Source: Bryobacter sp. CoA8 C33 (GTDB lineage: Bacteria; Acidobacteriota; Terriglobia; Bryobacterales; Bryobacteraceae). From it: a DNA stretch of 64,000 bases. Of the stretch, positions 37,720 to 46,822 are shown piece by piece. The stretch is from positions 62,001 to 126,000 of the forward strand of contig JAINDK010000023.1 of NCBI GenBank assembly GCA_019931185.1, read 5' to 3'. The notes under the pieces were generated by a model. That model saw nothing but the letters and a program-made list of their open reading frames with translations. It made no database searches and was not told the origin of the DNA. A program made the translations under genes and the position numbers. The first letter of the stretch is position 1, and every line of letters begins with the position of its first letter.

Positions 37720-38043
37720 GTGACACCCATTGCCCTGATATTGCAGGCCGCCCCGAATCAACTGCTCGGACTCTTGCCCATTGTGGCGATGTTCGGCATC
37801 ATGTATTTTCTAGTGATTTTGCCCGCGCAGAAACAGCGGAGGCAGATGAAAGAGATGCTGGCGGGTCTGAAGAACGGGGACGAAATCGTGACCAATGGCG
37901 GCATCATAGGCACGATTTTTGCGATGAACGAAGAGGATCAGACGATCGTAATCCGCGTCAAGCCAGACGGCGTGAAGCTGCGACTGGCGCGGCAGAGCGT
38001 TGCCAGCGTGCTGAACCCGGAAGGTGGAGCCGCCTCGAAATAG
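37720..38043 (+). CDS. yajC: Preprotein translocase subunit YajC
   Basis: A 107-aa single-pass protein of the SecDF-YajC complex. It has an N-terminal hydrophobic helix (LLPIVAMFGIMYFLVI), then the LPAQKQRRQMKEML motif and a beta-rich domain with DEIVTNGGIIGTI, all typical of YajC. GTG start at 37720. It is followed 57 bases later by secD, and the run tgt-yajC-secD-secF is conserved. Confidence 0.95.
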   Translation: MTPIALILQAAPNQLLGLLPIVAMFGIMYFLVILPAQKQRRQMKEMLAGLKNGDEIVTNGGIIGTIFAMNEEDQTIVIRVKPDGVKLRLARQSVASVLNPEGGAASK

Positions 38044-38100
38044 GGCCGCCGGAGCCGGTACAGAAAGTCCGGCAGGAATTTAAGCAGGAAGGTTTTCGTA

Positions 38101-39711
38101 ATGGATAGAAGTTTGTGGATCAAGATTGCGTCGATTCTTGGCGTGACCTTGGTATGTCTCTACGGCATTATCGGCATTCCCAAGAATCAGCGTGAATTGG
38201 TGGACAATTTCAACAACAATATCAAGCTCGGTCTCGATCTGAGGGGCGGAAGTCAACTGGTGCTGCAGGTGCAGGTGCAGGATGCTTTCAAGGCCGAAGC
38301 CGATCAGTTGATGGATCGCCTCAAGACCGAACTGCGGACCGCCAGTATCGACTATGGCTCCTTTGACCGCAACGAGCCGGGTTCCATCGAGGACGCCGAC
38401 AAGATTGAAATCATTGGCAAAGGCATACCGATTGCCAAGGCGGGAGAGTTTCGCCGCCTGATCGGGGAACGGTTTCCGGAATGGAATGTGACGAGTACCT
38501 CGAGCAGCGACTACAAGATGACGCTGAAGCCGACGTCGGCGTTGGAGTTGCGGAAGAAGACGGTAGCCAGCGCCATCCGCACAATCGAAAGCCGCATCGA
38601 CGGCCTGGGGCTGGCGGAAGCGAGCGTGCAGCAGCGCGGGGCGGCAGAGACAGAGCCGGAAATCCTCGTGCAGATGCCCGGAGTGGACGATCCGGCGCGC
38701 ATCAAGCAAATTCTGCAAACGGCGGCGCTGCTGGAACTCTATCAGGTAGAGGAAGGACCCTTTCCATCGCGGGAGCAGATGCTCAATCAGTTCAATGGAA
38801 TCCTGCCGCCAGGCACGAAGGCTGTGCGGGGCATGGGTACGCAGGAGAGTTGGTTTTTGTTGAAGCGAGCGCCGGTGATCACCGGGCGCGACCTGCGGGA
38901 TTCGCGCTCGGCGCAGGACCCCATGAATAATGGCTGGGTCACGACATTCGTGCTGAGCCAGGACGCGGCGGGACGATTCGGCCGATTCACGGAAGCCAAT
39001 ATCAACAAGCGTCTGGCGATCGTGCTGGACGGGCAGGTGCGGAGCGCGCCGACGATCCAGAACAAGATTTCCGACAACGGGCAGATCACCGGCGCGGCGA
39101 CGCAGCAGGAAGCGAATGACCTCGCGTTGGTGCTGCGGGCGGGTTCGCTGCCGGCGAGCGTTGTGTACCTCGAGGAGCGCACGGTCGGACCCTCGCTTGG
39201 TGCGGATTCGATCCGCGAAGGTCTGGTGAGCGGCACCGTCGGACTGGCCGCCGTGGTGCTCGTGATGCTGGTCTATTACAAGAAGGCGGGAATCAATGCG
39301 ACCGTAGCGCTGATTTTGAATGCGATCATTCTGATTGCAATTCTGGCGTTCGCGGGCGCTACCCTGACTTTGCCAGGCATTGCCGGTATCGTGCTGACCA
39401 TCGGCATGGCCGTTGACTCCAATGTACTGATCTTTGAGCGGATCCGTGAGGAGCTAAGCGGAGGTAAAGCGGTTCGGGCCGCGATCGATGCGGGCTTTTC
39501 GCGAGCGTTTTTAACCATCATCGATACGCACGTAACGGCCGTGGTTTCAAGCGCATTTTTGTTCATCTTCGGAACGACCAATGTGAAAGGCTTCGCCGTG
39601 ACGCTGATCATCGGTTTGCTGGCGAATGTCTTCACCGCCGTGTTTGTGTCGAAGGTGATCTTCGATTGGGAACTGAGCGGCAACAAGAAGCTAACGACCC
39701 TGAGCATCTAG
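38101..39711 (+). CDS. secD: Protein translocase subunit SecD
   Basis: A 536-aa RND-like component using proton motive force to help protein export. It has an N-terminal membrane helix (IASILGVTLVCLYGIIG), the GLDLRGGSQLVLQ motif of the periplasmic P1 domain and about five C-terminal helices. The conserved D-x-x-x-x motifs GMAVDSNVLIFERIREE lie in the core. Starts at the ATG at 38101 with AGGAAGG in the spacer. Downstream secF is separated by 123 bases. Confidence 0.95.
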   Translation: MDRSLWIKIASILGVTLVCLYGIIGIPKNQRELVDNFNNNIKLGLDLRGGSQLVLQVQVQDAFKAEADQLMDRLKTELRTASIDYGSFDRNEPGSIEDADKIEIIGKGIPIAKAGEFRRLIGERFPEWNVTSTSSSDYKMTLKPTSALELRKKTVASAIRTIESRIDGLGLAEASVQQRGAAETEPEILVQMPGVDDPARIKQILQTAALLELYQVEEGPFPSREQMLNQFNGILPPGTKAVRGMGTQESWFLLKRAPVITGRDLRDSRSAQDPMNNGWVTTFVLSQDAAGRFGRFTEANINKRLAIVLDGQVRSAPTIQNKISDNGQITGAATQQEANDLALVLRAGSLPASVVYLEERTVGPSLGADSIREGLVSGTVGLAAVVLVMLVYYKKAGINATVALILNAIILIAILAFAGATLTLPGIAGIVLTIGMAVDSNVLIFERIREELSGGKAVRAAIDAGFSRAFLTIIDTHVTAVVSSAFLFIFGTTNVKGFAVTLIIGLLANVFTAVFVSKVIFDWELSGNKKLTTLSI

Positions 39712-39834
39712 CTCGGTACAAGAATTGAAAGAAAGTCTCTCGCCGTTAAGCGGTACGATTTCTCCTTCCGGCGGGAACCAGAAAGGAATTGCCGGTGTCC
39801 AAACCGCTTGGGCATCGGGCAAAACTCAGGCAGC

Positions 39835-41040
39835 ATGCAGATTTTTAAGGACACAAATTTTGACTTTCTCGGCAAAAAGGTACCTTTTATCGGGCTATCG
39901 CTTTTGCTGACCTTAGCCGGGCTGGTCAGCCTTGTGATGAAGGGTGGCCCCCGCTACGGAATTGATTTCAAGGGTGGGACGCAGATTTACGTAAAGTTTG
40001 CCGACAAGCCGAGCGAGGATCAGGTACGCACCGCGTTGAGTAAACGCATTCCCGGGGCGATCTCGGTGGTGGCCGTTCAGGGCACAAATGAATTGATCAT
40101 TCAGACGGAAATCCAGAACGAACGGGAATTGCAGTCCACGCGTCAGAGCATTGAAGAGGTGCTGATAAGCGTGTTTGGATCGACGCCGGACAAACTGGAT
40201 TTTGCTGGCGCCGGGGCTGGGCGATTATTCGATCGGCTGAACCTTCCCTTGCAAAAGGCGGGCGTGTTCATTTCCGATGAGGACTTGCGCAAGCTGATTG
40301 GCGGAGTGTTGAGCGTGCGTGACAAGCAGAAAGGCGGTATGCTGGCCAGCTTTGATGAATTGAGTGGCGTACCTGGCATGACGCCGCAAATTCTGAGTGT
40401 TTTGAAGCAGGAAGCATACCTCGGAAAATACGTTGTGCGAAACACCGAAGTGGTCGGGCCGAAAGTGGGCAGTGAACTGCGTACGCAAGCTTTGCTCGCA
40501 ACCCTTTACGCCCTCGGGGGAATGTTGATATATGTAGGCCTGCGATTCGAGTTTGTGTATGGCTTCGCGGCCGTCATCGCGGTTTTTCACGACACGATCA
40601 TCACTATCGGACTTTTTTCTCTGTTCGATAAAGAGATTTCCTTGACAGTGATTGCCGCCCTGCTTACATTAGTTGGTTACTCGATGAACGACACGATTGT
40701 GGTTTTTGACCGCATTCGTGAAAACCTCCAGAGAGGCCGCAAGGGTGATTTGACCGCGCTCGTCAATCGCAGCATCAACGAGACGTTGAGCAGAACGATC
40801 ATGACTTCGGGCCTCACATTTCTGACGGCTGTGGCGCTGTGGTTGTTCGGAGGCCAGGTGTTGAACGGATTTTCGTTCGCCTTGGTGGTTGGCATTCTGG
40901 TTGGTACGTATTCGTCGATTTTTGTGGCAAGCCCGATTCTGATCTTCTGGCAGGACTTCTCCAAGAAGCGTGGTGGCGATCAGAAGACCGGTGGCTCCAG
41001 CCCGGTAGTAACAACCGCGAAAAAACTCGCGGCGAAATAA
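39835..41040 (+). CDS. secF: Protein translocase subunit SecF
   Basis: A 401-aa partner of SecD with six membrane segments. The start of the family is seen in MQIFKDTNFDFLGKKVPF, then YGIDFKGGTQIYV, HDTIITIGLFSLFDKEI and SMNDTIVVFDRIREN. I chose the ATG at 39835; a TTG nine codons upstream is also in frame. A longer linker region (about residues 130-190) contains QNERELQSTRQSIEEV and a helix-hairpin-like LRKLIGGVLSVRDKQKGG, a little longer than the compact forms of the family. A TonB gene follows 69 bases downstream. Confidence 0.93.
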   Translation: MQIFKDTNFDFLGKKVPFIGLSLLLTLAGLVSLVMKGGPRYGIDFKGGTQIYVKFADKPSEDQVRTALSKRIPGAISVVAVQGTNELIIQTEIQNERELQSTRQSIEEVLISVFGSTPDKLDFAGAGAGRLFDRLNLPLQKAGVFISDEDLRKLIGGVLSVRDKQKGGMLASFDELSGVPGMTPQILSVLKQEAYLGKYVVRNTEVVGPKVGSELRTQALLATLYALGGMLIYVGLRFEFVYGFAAVIAVFHDTIITIGLFSLFDKEISLTVIAALLTLVGYSMNDTIVVFDRIRENLQRGRKGDLTALVNRSINETLSRTIMTSGLTFLTAVALWLFGGQVLNGFSFALVVGILVGTYSSIFVASPILIFWQDFSKKRGGDQKTGGSSPVVTTAKKLAAK

Positions 41041-41109
41041 CAACCATGACCCCCCCGGAACTCCGGTGCGAAAAACGGTGTCTAGGTGAAGGGAAAGGAT
41101 AAAAAAGGG

Positions 41110-41859
41110 ATGTTCGAGCAAAGCCTGATCATAGAAGAGGGGGGAACCAGGAAAGCGAGTTCCGTTTTCATTTCGTTCCTGATCCAAGTCTCGCTGATGA
41201 CGGTCATCGTTATTCTGCCGTTGATCTATTACGAATCGATCAGCGCGGCAGCTCTGGGCAGCAGCCTGGTGGCTCCGCCGCCGCCGCCACCCCCGCCGCC
41301 CCCGCCGGCGCCGGTTCAGGCCGTGAAGGTGAAAGTCATTCCGAAGCAGTTCAACGCAAACGTATTGATGGCGCCCAAGCAAATCCCGAAAGAAATCGCA
41401 ATGATTCGGGAAGACGACCTTCCTGTTGCGACGGGAGTCACCGGCGGGGTGCCGGGAGGTGTTCCTGGCGGTGTTCCGGGTGGTGTGATGAGTGGATTGT
41501 TGAGCTCGATTCCAGGTCCCCCGCCGCCGCCGAAAAAAGAAGATCCGCCGAAGCCGAAGCCGCCCGCGGCTCCGATTCGGGTGGGTGGTAATGTGCAGAG
41601 CGCGAAACTGATACGGCAACCCCGTCCCATGTATCCACCTCTTGCCCGTCAGGCGCGCATCTCCGGCGTTGTAAAATTCAATGCCGTGATTGCCAAGGAC
41701 GGCACCATCCAAAATCTGCAGATGATATCTGGTCACCCTCTGCTCGTGCAGGCGGCGACTGAAGCTGTACGGCAGTGGGTCTACCAGCCCACGCAGCTGA
41801 ACGGCGAACCCGTCGAGGTGATTACGACGATTGACGTGAACTTCACGTTGAGCCAGTAG
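41110..41859 (+). CDS. tonB: Energy transducer TonB
   Basis: A 249-aa TonB-family protein. The N-terminus MFEQSLIIEEGG is followed by a membrane anchor (about residues 18-45). A proline block follows (eleven Pro in a row, about 56-68), then a GGVPGGVPGGVPGGV repeat and a second Pro/Lys block. The C-terminal TonB domain is about residues 165-249 (RQPRPMYPPLARQARISGVV, then AVRQWVYQPTQLNGEPVEV). It spans the periplasm to drive outer-membrane receptors with ExbB-ExbD. The ATG at 41110 has AAAGGA upstream. First gene of tonB-exbB-exbD-exbD-lipoprotein. Confidence 0.93.
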   Translation: MFEQSLIIEEGGTRKASSVFISFLIQVSLMTVIVILPLIYYESISAAALGSSLVAPPPPPPPPPPPAPVQAVKVKVIPKQFNANVLMAPKQIPKEIAMIREDDLPVATGVTGGVPGGVPGGVPGGVMSGLLSSIPGPPPPPKKEDPPKPKPPAAPIRVGGNVQSAKLIRQPRPMYPPLARQARISGVVKFNAVIAKDGTIQNLQMISGHPLLVQAATEAVRQWVYQPTQLNGEPVEVITTIDVNFTLSQ

Positions 41860-41928
41860 TCCATCCACGTAGCCCAAGTCCAAAAACAAGTAGTCCTTTA
41901 AACCCAACAACTCGCAGGAGATATTTGC

Positions 41929-42654
41929 ATGCTTCTCACTATGCAAACCATGGGCTTCCTTTTGCTTCAGGAAGTCGGATTTGACGCCATCACGATGTGG
42001 AACCAGATGGGTTTCCTCGCCAAGGCCGTCGTTGTGATTCTATTTATTATGTCGGCGTGGTCGATTGGGGTCATGATTGACCGCCTAATCGCCTTTAACG
42101 CCGCCAAGACTCAAAGCCGCCAGTTCGCACCGGCCGTGGCTGGCGCCTTGCGCGAAGGCAAATTGGATGAAGCGATCAAGATCGCTGACCGATACAAGAA
42201 ATCCCACCTGGCCAAGGTGGTGGTAGCCGGCTTGCAGGAATTCAAGGCCCATCAGTTGAGTTCGGAGATTTCCGGTGAGACGATTGAAGCGTCCAAGCGG
42301 GCTCTCGAGCGGGCGGAGGCGATTGTGCATGCGGAATTGAAGCGTGGCGTATCGTCGCTGGCGACAATTGGTTCCACGGGTCCCTTCGTCGGTCTGTTCG
42401 GCACCGTCGTAGGTATCGTGAACGCCTTCAAAGGTATCGCCAGTGAAAAGGCAGCCGGTCTCGGCGCCGTAGCCGGTGGTATTTCGGAAGCTCTCGTAAC
42501 AACTGCTATCGGTCTGTTCGTGGCTATCCCGGCCGTCATGATGTTCAACTACTTCACGAACAAAGTGGAAGCGTTTGACATCGAGATGAACAACTCAAGC
42601 TCGGAACTGCTCGACTACTTCATCAAGCGTTCGCAGGCTGCCCGCCGCGCCTAG
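41929..42654 (+). CDS. exbB: ExbB/TolQ/MotA-type proton channel subunit
   Basis: A 241-aa inner-membrane protein with three hydrophobic segments (about residues 30-50, 140-165, 175-200). The MotA/TolQ/ExbB core reads FVGLFGTVVGIVNAFKGI, then GGISEALVTTAIGLFVAIPAV. With ExbD it forms the proton-driven motor that energises TonB. The Shine-Dalgarno CAGGAGAT lies 9 bases before the ATG. Direct neighbours are tonB upstream and two exbD genes downstream. Confidence 0.93.
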   Translation: MLLTMQTMGFLLLQEVGFDAITMWNQMGFLAKAVVVILFIMSAWSIGVMIDRLIAFNAAKTQSRQFAPAVAGALREGKLDEAIKIADRYKKSHLAKVVVAGLQEFKAHQLSSEISGETIEASKRALERAEAIVHAELKRGVSSLATIGSTGPFVGLFGTVVGIVNAFKGIASEKAAGLGAVAGGISEALVTTAIGLFVAIPAVMMFNYFTNKVEAFDIEMNNSSSELLDYFIKRSQAARRA

Positions 42655-42757
42655 TCCTTCGGGAACTAAAAGAAGATCCATGCGAGTATAGCCGTGAGCG
42701 GGCTGGCGGATCCAGCCCGCTCCGGTGGGTAAACAGCATGGGAAAGGGAACACCGAT

Positions 42758-43195
42758 ATGGCAAGAAAGAAAGCTCCACCGCCCGTATCCGACATCAACG
42801 TTACTCCGATGGTCGATGTAATGCTCGTCATGCTGATCATCTTCATGGTTATCACGCCCATGTTGCAGAAGGGTGTGAGCGTCGAAAAGGTGCGGACCAA
42901 GAATCCGATCGCCATGAAAGATGCCGACAAGGAAGACGCCATCCTAGTGAGTGTGACCCGCGCCGGTGACACTTATTTGGGTACAACCCGCATGGCCCCG
43001 GATCAGATGCCAACCAAAATCAAGGACATGCTGACGAATAAGCCGGAAAAAGTTGTTTACATCAGCGCGGACCGGCGGGCCAAATATGAACGTGTGGTTA
43101 CCGTGATTGATGAAATCCGCAATGCCGGAGTCGAGCAGCTCGGCATGATCGTCGAGGATATGCAGGGCTCACAATCGGCTGGCGAATCAAAGTAA
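42758..43195 (+). CDS. exbD: ExbD/TolR-type biopolymer transport protein (first copy)
   Basis: A 145-aa single-pass protein. After a short cytoplasmic tail it has the ExbD motif SDINVTPMVDVMLVMLIIFM, in which the Asp in VDVMLV is the proton-path residue. A periplasmic domain of about 100 residues follows (VSVTRAGDTYLGTTRMAPDQ). Start at ATG 42758 with AAGGGA upstream; an upstream GTG is not supported. It is one of a pair of ExbD paralogues in this operon. Confidence 0.92.
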   Translation: MARKKAPPPVSDINVTPMVDVMLVMLIIFMVITPMLQKGVSVEKVRTKNPIAMKDADKEDAILVSVTRAGDTYLGTTRMAPDQMPTKIKDMLTNKPEKVVYISADRRAKYERVVTVIDEIRNAGVEQLGMIVEDMQGSQSAGESK

Positions 43196-43228
43196 AGAAC
43201 TTTACGAGAAAATTTAGGAGATCCATAT

Positions 43229-43657
43229 ATGGGAATGGCAATGGGCGGCAAGGGGGGACCTGCAGCCGACATCAACATGACTCCGATGATCGATGTACTC
43301 CTGGTACTGATCATCATCTTCATGGTGATCACACCGTTGACGCCAAAGGGGCTGGAAGCGCGCGTGCCGCAGCCGCCTCCACCGAATCAGCCGCCGCCGC
43401 CGCCCGAATTGGACCGCACGGTGGTTGTGATTATTGAAAAAGACAAGAGCATGAAGATCAATCAGGAGTCTGTCCTGTTTGAAAATTTGTCCAAGCGGCT
43501 TGAGGACATCTTCAAAACGCGCGCGGAACGCGTTTGCTTTGTTAAGGGTGATCCCGACCTCGAATACCAGGAAGTGGCCAAAGTGATTGACGTCGCCAAG
43601 GGCGTTGGTATTGATCAGGTTGGGTTAATGACCAAGAAAGTCGAAGAGGGCAATTAG
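43229..43657 (+). CDS. exbD: ExbD/TolR-type biopolymer transport protein (second copy)
   Basis: A 142-aa ExbD paralogue. It carries ADINMTPMIDVLLVLIIIFM with the same motor Asp. The periplasmic domain begins with a proline-rich linker (PPPPNQPPPPPE) that the first copy lacks. Strong Shine-Dalgarno AGGAGA before the ATG at 43229. Tandem exbD genes with one exbB are common in Acidobacteriota and may let the motor form heteromers. Confidence 0.92.
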   Translation: MGMAMGGKGGPAADINMTPMIDVLLVLIIIFMVITPLTPKGLEARVPQPPPPNQPPPPPELDRTVVVIIEKDKSMKINQESVLFENLSKRLEDIFKTRAERVCFVKGDPDLEYQEVAKVIDVAKGVGIDQVGLMTKKVEEGN

Positions 43658-43689
43658 CCACCGGCTCCAAAAGAGAGGATATCGTCAAA

Positions 43690-44544
43690 ATGCTGCGCTT
43701 TCTCAAATCCCACGCAAGGGTGCTCTCCACGGCGCTGGTTACGCTGGGTCTGCTCGCATTCACCAGCGGATGCGAAAAGCTGAAGGCTCGCGACGCTCTG
43801 AATAAGGGTGTCGCTGCCTACAAAGCGACCAAGTATGAAGAAGCTGCCCGGAAGTTCAAGGAATCGATCGATGCCGATCCGACCTTCGATGTGGCCCGTC
43901 TTTACCTGGCCACAAGCTACATGAGCCAGTGGATTCCTGGAGCAGATTCACCTGAGAACAAAGCCTTAGCCAAGCAGGCCGAGGACGAGTTCATGAAGGT
44001 TCTGGAACGCAACCCGAAAGAAAAGCTGGCGATTGAGTCCATTGCTTCGATGCGTTACAACCAAGCGAATTCATTTCCCAACTTGGATGACAAGTTAAGA
44101 GTGATGGATGATGCCAAGGTTTGGTATACAAAATTGGTCGACGTCGATCCGTCTAATTCGAAGGCGTACTACAGCTTGGGTGTCATTGCTTGGTCAAAGT
44201 GGTATCCGAAATACAAGATGGCCCGGGAAGCCGCCAAGATGAAGGAAGATCCCGGCCCCATCAAGGATAAGAAGATACGCGAAGAACTGAAGGCCAACTA
44301 TGCAGCACTGGTTGAAGAAGGGATTGGATATCTCAATAAGGCGGTTGAAATTGACAAGAATTACGATGACGCAATGGCCTATTTGAACCTCCTCATCCGT
44401 GAACGGGCCGACCTGGCCGATAACGTTGATGACTATAAAAAGGATATCGCCACGGCCGATAGCTGGGTCGCGAAAGCTCTCGAGGCGAAGAAGTTCAAGG
44501 CAATCGAACTTGAAAAGAAGAGCAAGGGGATCAAAGCCGAATAG
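43690..44544 (+). CDS. TPR-repeat outer lipoprotein
   Basis: A 284-aa lipoprotein: an N-terminal signal with lipobox (TLGLLAFTSGC) and then tetratricopeptide-type helix pairs (ALNKGVAAYKATKYEEAARKFKESID, then YSLGVIAWSK and GIGYLNKAVEIDKNYDDAMAYL). TPR lipoproteins act as scaffolds. Its position after tonB-exbB-exbD-exbD and before a strong terminator suggests that it belongs to the Ton operon and interacts with that machinery or its receptors. The exact role is unknown. Confidence 0.8.
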   Translation: MLRFLKSHARVLSTALVTLGLLAFTSGCEKLKARDALNKGVAAYKATKYEEAARKFKESIDADPTFDVARLYLATSYMSQWIPGADSPENKALAKQAEDEFMKVLERNPKEKLAIESIASMRYNQANSFPNLDDKLRVMDDAKVWYTKLVDVDPSNSKAYYSLGVIAWSKWYPKYKMAREAAKMKEDPGPIKDKKIREELKANYAALVEEGIGYLNKAVEIDKNYDDAMAYLNLLIRERADLADNVDDYKKDIATADSWVAKALEAKKFKAIELEKKSKGIKAE

Positions 44545-44574
44545 CTTCGATCTGATCAGTGGAAAATATGAAAA

Positions 44575-44602
44575 GGGCGGATTTTTCCAATCCGCCCTTT
44601 TT
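44575..44602 (+). terminator. Rho-independent terminator ending the Ton operon
   Basis: GGGCGGATT at 44575-44583 pairs perfectly with AATCCGCCC at 44589-44597 across a 5-base loop, followed by TTTTT. The preceding AAAA also makes it partly bidirectional. It closes yajC/secDF-tonB operon transcription ahead of rel. Confidence 0.92.
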
Positions 44603-44629
44603 GCTTTGGGATAATAAGGCTAAGGGTTA

Positions 44630-46822
44630 ATGGAGCGCTCTCCGGTCAGGGAAGATGCCGTCGAGAAAGCCTTTGGAAGGCTGGAGCAGACTTATGCCGC
44701 CAACCGCCCCAAGGACGATTTGGAGCGCGTGCGAATGGCTTTCGAATTCGCCTATGCACAGCACGCAGGCCAGCTGCGCAAAAGCGGTGAGCCCTATATC
44801 ATTCATCCGGTGGCGGTAGCCCAAATCTTGGCCGACATGAACATGGATCTCGTCTGTATTCAGACGGCGCTACTGCATGATGTGGTCGAAGACACCAGCG
44901 TTACGGTTGAGGAGATTCGCCGGCGCTTCGGCAATGAAGTAGCGGTTTGCGTGGATGGGGTGACAAAGCTCGGTAAAATTCACCTCTACTCGCGGGAAGA
45001 GCAGCAGGCCGAGAGCGTGCGCAAGATGCTGCTGGCCATGGTGCACGATATACGCGTGATTCTCGTCAAGTTGAGTGACCGCCTGCACAACCTGCGGACC
45101 ATCGGAAGCTTGCCGCGGGACAAGCAAAACCGAATTGGCCAGGAAACACTGGACATCTACGCCCCGATCGCGCATCGCCTGGGCATGGGGAAAGTGCGGG
45201 CTGAACTGGAGGATCTGGCTTTTGGCGCGATTGACCCGGAGGCGCACTCGGATATCGTCAGCCAGATTGAGAATAAGCGAAAGGCATCACAGGAGTTCCT
45301 TGAGGGGATCCGCAAGAGTCTGGAGCAAAAGCTGTCGCGGGAATTAATTCCGTCGCGCGTGGAAGGGCGGCTGAAGCGGCCGTACTCTGTTTACGTAAAG
45401 CTCAAGAAGCAGAAGATCCCGATCGAGCAGGTATACGACTTGCTCGCTCTGCGTATCATTACGGATTCGCTCAAGAACTGCTACGCGGCGCTTGGTGTGA
45501 TTCACAATGAATGGCCCCCGATTCCTGGGCGAATTAAGGACTTTATTGCGATGCCCCGGCCGAATGGCTACCAGAGCCTGCATACGAGCGTGATGGGGCC
45601 GGGTGGGCAAGCATTTGAAGTCCAGATTCGGACCGAAGAAATGCACCGATTGGCGGAGGAAGGCGTGGCTGCGCACTGGAAGTACAAGGAAGGCAGACGC
45701 GGCAAGACCACCGAAGAACAGTATGTGACCTGGATGCGGCAATTGGTGGAGTGGCAGCAGGAGATGCGCGATCCGGGTGAGTTCATCTCCACGCTTAAGG
45801 TGGATCTTTACGCCGATGAAGTGTACGTGTTTACGCCAAAGGGCAAGGTGGTGGTATTGCCGCGGGAATCGACTCCAGTCGATTTTGCTTATGCCATTCA
45901 CAGCGATGTCGGCAATGCCTGCGTGGGGGCAAAAGCAAATAACCGGATTGTGCCACTCAAGCATGCGCTCAAGAATGGCGACATTGTGGAGATTCTGACA
46001 CAGCCGGGCCACATGCCGAGCAAGGACTGGCTCAGCTTTGTCAAGACATCGAAGGCGCGCAACAAGATCAAACAGATTATCAATGCCACGGAGCGGTCCA
46101 AGGCGATTGAAATCGGGGAGAAGTATTTCGAGAAGGAGGCCCGGCGGCTTTCGATTCCCATATCCCGTCTGGATGAGAGTGTCCTGGCTCAGGTTTTGGC
46201 CGATTATGGCGTGGGCAAGCTGGAAGATCTGTTCGCCAACCTTGGCTATGGCAAGATCGAGGCCCGGCCGATCCTGTTGCGTTTTGCCCTGGATCGCGCG
46301 GCGGAGGAGGATAAGGCTGCGGCGGAACTGCCGCCCCCCCCTCCGCTTGACAAGGATGCACGGGATCTGACTCTGCGCGTTAAGGGATTGAATGATGTCC
46401 TGATCTATCGGGCGAGTTGCTGCAATCCCCTTCCGGGCGAGGCTATTGTTGGTTACATTACGCGCGGCAAGGGTGTAGCAGTGCATAGCCTGAACTGCAC
46501 GAATGTCCAAAATCTGCTTTACGAGGTGGAGCGGAAGATCGATGTGGAATGGGCGAAGTCGCACTCGGAAAATGAGAGTTTTGATGTTCAGATTTCCATC
46601 ATGACGGACGACAGACCGGGAATGCTGGCCCAGTTTACACAAGTGTTGTTCAGCGAAAGTTCGAATATTCGCAGCCTGGAGGCGCGCGGCGACGAGGAGC
46701 GCGGGGGGGATGGAGCGATCGTGGAAATGAAGATTGAAGTCCGGGATAAACGCCAACTGGAGAAAATCCTCGGCGCCCTGCGTCGCATCCCTGGAGTTAG
46801 AGACATCGAGAGGAAGTCATGA
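44630..46822 (+). CDS. rel: Bifunctional (p)ppGpp synthetase/hydrolase
   Basis: A 730-aa RelA/SpoT homologue. The hydrolase HD domain is intact (AGQLRKSGEPYIIHP, LLHDVVEDT, HD at about 83-84). The synthetase domain is intact (MPRPNGYQSLHTSVMG, FEVQIRTEEMHRLAEEGVAAHWKYKEG, both parts of the usual catalytic core). It is followed by a TGS domain (VFTPKGKVVVLPRESTPVDFAYAIHSDVG), a zinc-finger region with ASCCNPLPGE and a C-terminal ACT domain. It makes and degrades the stringent alarmone. The ATG at 44630 sits 5 bases after TAAGGG. Its stop overlaps a DUF971 gene in ATGA. Confidence 0.95.
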   Translation: MERSPVREDAVEKAFGRLEQTYAANRPKDDLERVRMAFEFAYAQHAGQLRKSGEPYIIHPVAVAQILADMNMDLVCIQTALLHDVVEDTSVTVEEIRRRFGNEVAVCVDGVTKLGKIHLYSREEQQAESVRKMLLAMVHDIRVILVKLSDRLHNLRTIGSLPRDKQNRIGQETLDIYAPIAHRLGMGKVRAELEDLAFGAIDPEAHSDIVSQIENKRKASQEFLEGIRKSLEQKLSRELIPSRVEGRLKRPYSVYVKLKKQKIPIEQVYDLLALRIITDSLKNCYAALGVIHNEWPPIPGRIKDFIAMPRPNGYQSLHTSVMGPGGQAFEVQIRTEEMHRLAEEGVAAHWKYKEGRRGKTTEEQYVTWMRQLVEWQQEMRDPGEFISTLKVDLYADEVYVFTPKGKVVVLPRESTPVDFAYAIHSDVGNACVGAKANNRIVPLKHALKNGDIVEILTQPGHMPSKDWLSFVKTSKARNKIKQIINATERSKAIEIGEKYFEKEARRLSIPISRLDESVLAQVLADYGVGKLEDLFANLGYGKIEARPILLRFALDRAAEEDKAAAELPPPPPLDKDARDLTLRVKGLNDVLIYRASCCNPLPGEAIVGYITRGKGVAVHSLNCTNVQNLLYEVERKIDVEWAKSHSENESFDVQISIMTDDRPGMLAQFTQVLFSESSNIRSLEARGDEERGGDGAIVEMKIEVRDKRQLEKILGALRRIPGVRDIERKS

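Noticed and set aside
41274-41490. Proline- and GGVPGG-coding repeats as a DNA repeat or CRISPR-like element
   Set aside because: They are in-frame low-complexity segments of the TonB periplasmic linker, not independent DNA repeats.
40669-41946. A 425-codon minus-strand frame over secF and tonB
   Set aside because: It is opposite secF and the proline-rich tonB; its His/Arg-rich translation is an antisense artefact.
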